NCBI GenBank assembly: GCA_003168295.1
Contig: PMST01000099.1
Span: forward strand, 7,481 to 24,296
Reading direction: 5' to 3'
From: Actinomycetota bacterium
Lineage (GTDB): Bacteria; Actinomycetota; Actinomycetes; Streptosporangiales; Streptosporangiaceae
DNA length: 16,816 nt
Positions 13,882 to 16,816 of this stretch are shown one piece after another. Made by a program: the position numbers and the translations under genes. Below the pieces are notes generated by a model. That model saw only the letters and a list, made by a program, of their open reading frames with translations. It had not been told where the DNA came from and did not search any database. The first letter of the stretch is position 1; each line of letters starts with the position of its first letter.

Positions 13882-14255
13882 GCCGCATTGCCGGCTGCCA
13901 TGGGCGTGCGGCGTCCGGCAGCGTGGGCAGCGTGACTCACTGCCCAGTCCGCGACACCGCGCGCGGCGATGTTGCGGGCTGCGTTCACGTCGGCGTGCTC
14001 AGCGAAGCCGCACGACGTGCAACGGAAGGTGGCCTGATCCGGCCGGTTCTTCTTGCTGATGACCTGGTCCCGTTCCAGCCAGGACTCGTAGCTGACATGC
14101 TCCGAGGTTGTAGCAGACCACCACAGGCCCGAGAAGCTCTTCTTGCCTTTGTACGAGTTGAACGTCGGACCGGAAGCGCCCGCTCGAACGGGACTATCCA
14201 GCACGAGGACAGCGGCCCGCACCGCCGTCCGCCGTCGATATCCATGAACAAACAT
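13878..14255 (-). pseudogene. C-terminal remnant of TnpB (IS200/IS605- or IS607-type)
   Basis: The last ~60 codons of this 125-codon frame are unmistakably TnpB: SKKNRPDQATFRC, the second zinc pair CTSC (79, 82), then EHADVNAARNIAARG with the RuvC-III Asp89 and a normal tail. The first zinc CxxC, which should precede SKKNRP, is replaced by VSYESWLERDQVI, and nothing upstream of about 14080 resembles the RuvC-I/II core. TnpB is the RNA-guided nuclease of these transposons, normally about 400 residues; this piece cannot be active. The upstream part of the frame (RRRTAVRAAVLVLDS, TFNSYKGKKSFSGLW) is unassigned and may come from another element. The ATG at 14255 is probably not a natural start. 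Confidence 0.75.
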
Positions 14256-14342
14256 CGAAGTCTGCGGAGACCGGGACCGGCGCGCCCTCCAGCTTCAGGA
14301 GGCTCATGCAGTCACTCCAGTGAAGACTATTGTCAATCAGAC

Positions 14343-14423
14343 ATGGCTCACTTTAATGACGTGAAGCAGCCAAACGGCGCCGAGATCCGCGCCGCCCGCA
14401 GGCGGTGCGAGTCGCGTCGCTGA
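14343..14423 (+). pseudogene. N-terminal stump of an XRE-type regulator
   Basis: A 26-residue ORF beginning MAHFNDVKQPNG and continuing AEIRAARRR before a stop. The pattern NGAEIRAARRR is the first helix of XRE-type helix-turn-helix regulators (usually followed by G-x-S/T-Q-E-E-L), but here the frame gives CESRR and a stop. No further helix-turn-helix sequence follows. An AT-rich stretch just upstream (around 14320-14342) looks like a promoter for a near-leaderless start. I read it as a truncated gene beside the TnpB scar. Confidence 0.4.
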
Positions 14424-14589
14424 CCCCGCGTTAAGCCGGCGGCGTGCCTGCACCGTGATGCCGCCGTCGTAGACGTGGTCGTGCACCTGGTCCCGTTCCG
14501 TCGGCTTCCTCCGCGAACATATAGCCGCTACGCTGACGGATTGCCGTCACCTCCCGGGTGGCGCTCCAAGGGGTTCGGGGGCAAGCGGC

Positions 14590-15801
14590 ATGAGAGTCGG
14601 CATTATCGGGGGATCGATCGCCGGATGCGCGGCGGCGGCGCTCCTGCACCGGGCCGGCCACGATGTAACCGTCTTCGAGCGGTCCGAGTCCGGCCTGGTG
14701 AGCCGGGGTGCCGGGATCCTTATGGTCACCACCTCGTGGCAGGACATGACGGCGCGAGGCATCCTCGAAGGGACCGTTCCCTCCTGCCGGGCCGGCTACT
14801 CCCGGTTCGTCACCCGTGCCGCCGGGACCGGCCGGCAGCGATGGCTGGGCGACGTCCAGATGAGCTGCATGCTGTTCAACTGGGCTCATCTGTGCCAGTC
14901 ACTCCGGCGGCGCGTTCCTGATGGTCTGTACCGCGGCGGCGCGGCCGTCGAGCGGATCGAAGCGGCACCGCACGGCACGACGCTGCACCTTGCCCCAGGC
15001 GGTTCACTGTCCTTCGACCTCGTCGTGTGCGCCGACGGGTACCGCTCGCTGGGACGCGGGCTCATTGACTCCGGCGCCGCGCCTGCCTACCGGGGCATGG
15101 TGCTGTGGCGCGGGCTCATCCCCGAGCGCGACATCCGCGCCGGTGCCCTCGGCGGCTGCGATCTTCTGCGGCCCGTGTACCAGGGGGGCCACGGGGTCGC
15201 GTACTACGTCCCCGGGCCCGGGCAGAGCACCGAACCAGGAGAACGCCTTCTCATGTGGGGCTACTACCTCCAGGTTCCCGAAAGCGCCCTGGCCTCGGTG
15301 CTCGTCGACGACCAGGAGCGGCAGCAGTCCGGCTCGGTACCGTTCGGGAAAGTGCACCCGGAGGTCAGGGCGGCCCTGGAGTCCCGCCTCGCGGGCCTGC
15401 TGCCCTCGCCGCTGTTCGAGGTGGTGCAACAGAGCGGCAACTCTTCAATCCAGGCCATTTACTCCTTCGTGGCCCGCAGCTACGCACGCAACCGCCTCTG
15501 CCTAGTCGGCGATTCCGGCACGCTGGTCCCTCCGTTCGCGGGGAGCGGCGTCCTGCGGGCGGTGACCAGTGCCGCCTCACTGGCGGACGCCCTCGCCGGC
15601 GCGCCGGCCGTGGACGATGCTCTCCGCCGCTGGAGTGATGCCCAGCTCCAGGCCGCTGCCCAGGTCATTCCAAACACTGAAGGCATCGAGCGGAGCTACG
15701 TGTTCGGCATGCCAGACCTCACTGCCATGCCGACCACGGCGGCCAACGACTGGATGTCCGCAGCCTTTCCCGGGCTTCCGGTCACCCTCCCCGGCGTGTG
15801 A
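14590..15801 (+). CDS. FAD-dependent monooxygenase (aromatic hydroxylase-like)
   Basis: Flavoprotein of 403 residues in the PHBH/UbiH-like class A monooxygenase family. It has the N-terminal dinucleotide fold GIIGGSIAG (4-12) ending in the acidic VFERSE (Glu30), the GAGI segment at 40-43, the DG motif VVCADGYRS (Asp149, Gly150) and the GD motif CLVGDSGTLVPPFAGSG (Gly307, Asp308), which binds the FAD ribityl chain. Such enzymes hydroxylate or epoxidise aromatic or polyketide substrates with NAD(P)H and O2; the substrate is unknown. There is no signal peptide or membrane segment. Start ATG 14590 has a weak GGGGG eight bases upstream. It stands alone, flanked by gene remnants on both sides, and looks intact. 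Confidence 0.9.
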   Translation: MRVGIIGGSIAGCAAAALLHRAGHDVTVFERSESGLVSRGAGILMVTTSWQDMTARGILEGTVPSCRAGYSRFVTRAAGTGRQRWLGDVQMSCMLFNWAHLCQSLRRRVPDGLYRGGAAVERIEAAPHGTTLHLAPGGSLSFDLVVCADGYRSLGRGLIDSGAAPAYRGMVLWRGLIPERDIRAGALGGCDLLRPVYQGGHGVAYYVPGPGQSTEPGERLLMWGYYLQVPESALASVLVDDQERQQSGSVPFGKVHPEVRAALESRLAGLLPSPLFEVVQQSGNSSIQAIYSFVARSYARNRLCLVGDSGTLVPPFAGSGVLRAVTSAASLADALAGAPAVDDALRRWSDAQLQAAAQVIPNTEGIERSYVFGMPDLTAMPTTAANDWMSAAFPGLPVTLPGV

Positions 15802-15868
15802 CCGGAAAACGGCAGAGACCGAAGTCCTTCACAACTGTCGGCACACCACGTGATTCTGGTAGACGAGG

Positions 15869-16074
15869 GTGGCCCTGGATGCTCCTCTCATCCGTGATAT
15901 CCCGGGTGGGCAGTGCTCTGGCGGGCCTGCCGGACTCGGCTTCCGCAGAACTGCTCCAACGGGCAACGTTGCCATTCGCGGCACTAACCATCCGGACGCC
16001 GATCGCCCCGGCGACATCAGAACGGCCAGTGGCGCTAACAGCGTTCCCCGAGGGCCTGATCACGTCTACTTTAC
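15869..16074 (+). pseudogene. Probable decayed DUF397-type gene
   Basis: This frame contains TGNVAIRGTNHPDADRPG, very close to the DUF397 pattern GNVAIRDSKHPDA, preceded by a Gly/Cys-rich stretch (GGQCSGGPAG) where DUF397 has its GG..CVEVA strand. The usual WRKSSYS start is missing, and the expected C-terminal EWxAF helix seems to continue in another frame (ALTAFPEGL, about 16030-16057), so a frameshift is likely. DUF397 genes normally follow an XRE regulator gene in actinomycetes; here the preceding gene is a monooxygenase. Third-position GC is lower than in intact neighbours. Confidence 0.4.
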
Positions 16075-16088
16075 ATAATGTACATTAT
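16075..16088. promoter_or_regulatory. Perfect 14-bp palindrome, operator-like
   Basis: ATAATGTACATTAT is a perfect palindrome in otherwise GC-rich DNA and lies 18 bp before a GTG codon with a very strong ribosome site. TTTACA (16070-16075) overlaps it and could be a -35 box, although no clear -10 follows at standard spacing. The symmetry and AT content suggest a dimeric repressor site (TetR-like families use similar sequences); the regulator is not in the window as far as I can tell. Confidence 0.5.
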
Positions 16089-16106
16089 CGGCGTAAGGAG
16101 AGGTCT

Positions 16107-16220
16107 GTGCCCGGTGACAGTCATCATTGTTGTCCCGTCTCATTGAGCATGTCGAATCTCAGGCATCATGTCGGACGCCCTGGACCATCGTTAAGTGCCC
16201 GGGCGCTAGGCAGATCCTGA
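16107..16220 (+). CDS. Short ORF behind a strong ribosome site, possibly a truncated gene
   Basis: 37 codons from GTG 16107 (MPGDSHHCCPVSLSMSN...) to TGA 16220. AAGGAG lies with near-ideal spacing before the start, and an operator-like palindrome is just upstream, so the initiation region looks genuine. The peptide has two adjacent cysteines, no signal peptide and no family I recognise, and its codon usage is poor for this genome. The simplest reading is the retained 5' end of a gene whose body was lost when the downstream transposase fragment arrived. Confidence 0.35.
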   Translation: MPGDSHHCCPVSLSMSNLRHHVGRPGPSLSARALGRS

Positions 16221-16297
16221 GGGCACCAATCTCTGTAGCACCTGATGTATCTCGTTTATCTTTTGTAGTACTTTCTTAGTCCCCTGCGGCGTGTCAG

Positions 16298-16465
16298 GAG
16301 GGTAAAGCGCTGGTCAGGACAGGAAACGCGGCCCGTGTGATGGCCTCGCTGCGCAGCCTGGCCATCAGCCTGCTGCGCTGGGACGGCCAGGCCGGCATCG
16401 CCGTCGCTAACCGCCGCCACGCCCGCGACCCGCAGCGGACGCTAAAGCTGCGTCAAACTGCATGA
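16298..16465 (+). pseudogene. C-terminal fragment of an ISAs1-type transposase
   Basis: The frame reads ALVRTGNAARVMASLRSLAI, then SLLRWDGQAGIAVANRR and HARDPQRTLKLRQTA before TGA at 16463. This is the characteristic C-terminus of ISAs1-family DDE transposases of actinomycetes. Only about 55 codons remain of a protein normally some 350-400 residues; sequence before about 16298 is not transposase-like. No inverted repeat end was identified. It is a dead insertion-sequence scar. Confidence 0.75.
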
Positions 16466-16552
16466 GGGGCTTTGCCGTGTCCTTGGCGGCTGGCCTGCCG
16501 CTGTGAGAAGCCTGCTCAGGGCGCTGCCGCGCCGAAGACCGGGACGCCCGGC

Positions 16553-16816
16553 TCAGCCGCGGTCGTGGAGGGTCACCTGGTAGCCGTCGGGGTCCGCGAA
16601 CGTGAAAGTGCGGCCGAACGGCCCGTCGACGGGCGCTGAGACGATCGTCGCGCCGGCGGCGGCGAGGGCGTCGTGGATGTCCTGCGCGTCGGGGGCGTGC
16701 AGCCACAGCGCCATCCCCTGGCCCGGCTGCGCGATCGCGTCCAGGTCGGTGCCCGCGGCGACGTCGCGGACGGCGAACGCGATCGGCCTGGTGCCGAACA
16801 CGACGGCGTGCGGCGG
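16553..16816 (-). CDS. VOC family protein, 3' part (runs off right edge)
   Basis: At least 87 codons, open to the window edge. The visible sequence covers the C-terminal module of a glyoxalase-type fold: FGTRPIAFAVRD, GMALWLHAPDAQDIHDALAA, GATIVSAPVDGPFGRTFTFA and DPDGYQVTLHDRG, ending in the usual metal-side PDG strand. The GTG at 16799-16801 is unlikely to be the start because family members have a further beta-alpha module and the frame stays open beyond it. Function is unknown beyond the superfamily; ligand-binding or lyase activity is possible. It converges on the ISAs1 fragment. Confidence 0.85.
   Translation of the reverse strand, partial: PPHAVVFGTRPIAFAVRDVAAGTDLDAIAQPGQGMALWLHAPDAQDIHDALAAAGATIVSAPVDGPFGRTFTFADPDGYQVTLHDRG

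Noticed and set aside
13566..14423. 285-codon plus-strand frame as one gene
   Set aside because: Most of it is antisense to the VOC gene and the TnpB remnant; only its last 26 codons look like a separate XRE-type N-terminus.
15798..16220. 140-codon frame overlapping the monooxygenase stop as GTGA
   Set aside because: Poor third-position GC and no family signal over its first two thirds; a DUF397-like match is in another frame, and the well-placed start is at 16107.
1..16816. CRISPR array
   Set aside because: No regularly spaced direct repeats; the only near-identical dispersed repeats are the two 40-bp TnpB-end copies.

Overview
The window is GC-rich DNA from an actinomycete. Third codon positions are strongly G/C, GTG starts are frequent, and the gene content fits: an F420-type luciferase-like oxidoreductase, an LCP cell-wall ligase, an XRE regulator with an MmyB-like domain, and MOSC, GYD, YciI and VOC enzymes. 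A Streptosporangiales, Frankiales or Streptomycetales relative is plausible; the genus cannot be fixed from the sequence.

Layout. Positions 1-27 hold the first codons of a minus-strand gene behind a strong ribosome binding site and a hairpin-rich leader. Positions 222-1608 carry a plus-strand pair: LLM-class oxidoreductase (with an apparent internal deletion), then a Zn nucleoside deaminase. A hairpin at 1719-1736 separates them from a long minus-strand run (5769 down to 1754): RibD-type reductase, YciI/DGPF protein, the stump of an ECF sigma factor, a phospholipase-D-like lipoprotein, a VOC protein, a GYD protein and a MOSC protein. The YciI stop and the sigma start overlap as GTGA, but the sigma gene is cut off after about 55 recognisable residues.

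After a gene-poor 0.6 kb, an LCP protein (6377-7534) converges on an XRE regulator (7563-8423). The regulator is divergent from an aldo/keto reductase (8570-9463), its likely target. The last codons of the reductase lie inside a 40-bp sequence repeated at the 3' end of a TnpB remnant 4.4 kb away. Next come an unrecognised protein with OB-fold-like character (9555-10154), a nested inverted-repeat structure (10201-10374) and a tyrosine-recombinase-like gene without a catalytic tyrosine (10398-11246), which seems to be read from a leaderless promoter whose -35 box lies in the right repeat arm. These three items are the best candidate here for something undescribed.

The right third is largely decayed: an APH-type kinase (11294-12238), an AAA/P-loop kinase gene broken by two single-base insertions (12666-13135), a VOC protein (13299-13691), a REP-like palindrome, a TnpB tail with its terminal hairpin (13842-14255), an XRE N-terminal stump (14343-14423), an intact FAD monooxygenase (14590-15801), a probable DUF397 remnant, a perfect operator-like palindrome before a short ORF, the tail of an ISAs1-type transposase (16298-16465), and a VOC gene running off the right edge. 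There are no rRNA genes, no CRISPR array and no tRNA that I can recognise.
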